Below, one piece after another: positions 63,978 through 64,000 of a DNA stretch of 64,000 nucleotides. Made by a program: the position numbers and the translations under genes. The stretch comes from Alphaproteobacteria bacterium MarineAlpha11_Bin1 (lineage in GTDB: Bacteria; Pseudomonadota; Alphaproteobacteria; MPNO01; UBA830). The stretch lies in contig PTJZ01000003.1 of the NCBI GenBank assembly GCA_002937455.1, positions 1 to 64,000 of the forward strand, given 5' to 3'. Below the pieces are notes generated by a model. The model was not told the DNA's origin, searched no databases, and was given only the letters and a program-made list of their open reading frames with translations. Numbering within the stretch: the first letter of the stretch is position 1; every line of letters starts with the position of its first letter.

Positions 63978-64000
63978 AATTGATATCATTGTCGATACGG
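63967..64000 (+). CDS. Start of a probable FrnE/DsbA-like oxidoreductase (truncated by window edge)
   Basis: An ATG at 63967 opens a frame overlapping the egtD stop: MALKIDIIVDT to the window end. The opening resembles the KIDIISDT start of DsbA-like FrnE proteins, which carry a CPWC motif just downstream. Only 11 residues are visible, so the call is tentative. Confidence 0.45.
   Translation, partial: MALKIDIIVDT

Overview
The window looks like chromosomal DNA of a free-living or host-associated marine-type alphaproteobacterium, probably Rhodospirillales-like. This is inferred from gene families and gene order, not from a phylogeny. Supporting features are the housekeeping run ydcF-mltB-rlpA-dac-tmk-holB-metG-tatD-MBL-mazG, three TRAP-type transport gene sets or parts, many molybdenum hydroxylase and CoA-transferase genes, EgtD, and base composition that looks close to 50% GC by eye. 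Genes are densely packed, with many 1-4 nt overlaps, and the standard genetic code fits.

Positions 1-32.5 kb form a catabolic and transport-rich region. It holds the end of a hydantoinase/oxoprolinase A gene followed by its B gene. It also holds three aerobic CO-dehydrogenase/xanthine-dehydrogenase-like molybdopterin large subunits: one with a 2Fe-2S subunit, one with 2Fe-2S and FAD subunits, and one alone next to a TRAP operon. An aromatic segment contains an LLM-type flavin oxidoreductase, a benzoate-CoA-ligase-like enzyme, a 3-hydroxybenzoate 6-hydroxylase-like monooxygenase with a MarR regulator and a paired-palindrome operator, and a VOC (extradiol-like) protein. The rest is polysaccharide-deacetylase-like, phytanoyl-CoA-dioxygenase-like, CaiB/BaiF and dienelactone-hydrolase-like enzymes, plus MFS, DMT and TauE carriers. 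Only the last step of the 3-hydroxybenzoate route (to gentisate) is visible, so the substrates of the other enzymes stay open.

Positions 32.8-36.3 kb hold a signalling module: a coiled-coil protein made of exact 36-residue repeats, then, 6 nt later, a GAF-GAF-PAS-class III cyclase-TPR-like protein with the domain order of cyanobacterial CyaB1, then an exported SNase-like nuclease. A second cyclase with its own 42-residue coiled-coil repeats lies at 60.7-61.9 kb.

Positions 36.3-47.3 kb are the conserved core cluster, all on the minus strand. It is interrupted between tatD and metG by a badly decayed MFS exporter pseudogene with an internal deletion, frameshifts and a stop. Positions 47.4-55.4 kb hold an Atm1-like ABC exporter, an old-yellow-enzyme/dienoyl-CoA-reductase-like protein, an alpha/beta hydrolase and a TAXI-type TRAP system.

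Positions 55.7-64 kb hold tRNA-Ser(UGA), an aligned 62-nt decayed copy of its 3' part, a flavin monooxygenase, a cold-shock gene with a strong terminator, a 55-codon Lys/Ala/Glu-rich gene, a second deacetylase-like gene, an MFS carrier, the second cyclase, an AhpD-like protein and egtD. The right edge holds the first codons of a probable FrnE/DsbA-like gene.

The most noteworthy items are the coiled-coil/CyaB1-like cyclase pair, the unequal sharing of molybdenum hydroxylase subunits, the MarR-site double palindrome, the tRNA-Ser 3' remnant and the multi-lesion MFS pseudogene. I see no CRISPR array, no intact insertion sequence and no phage genes.
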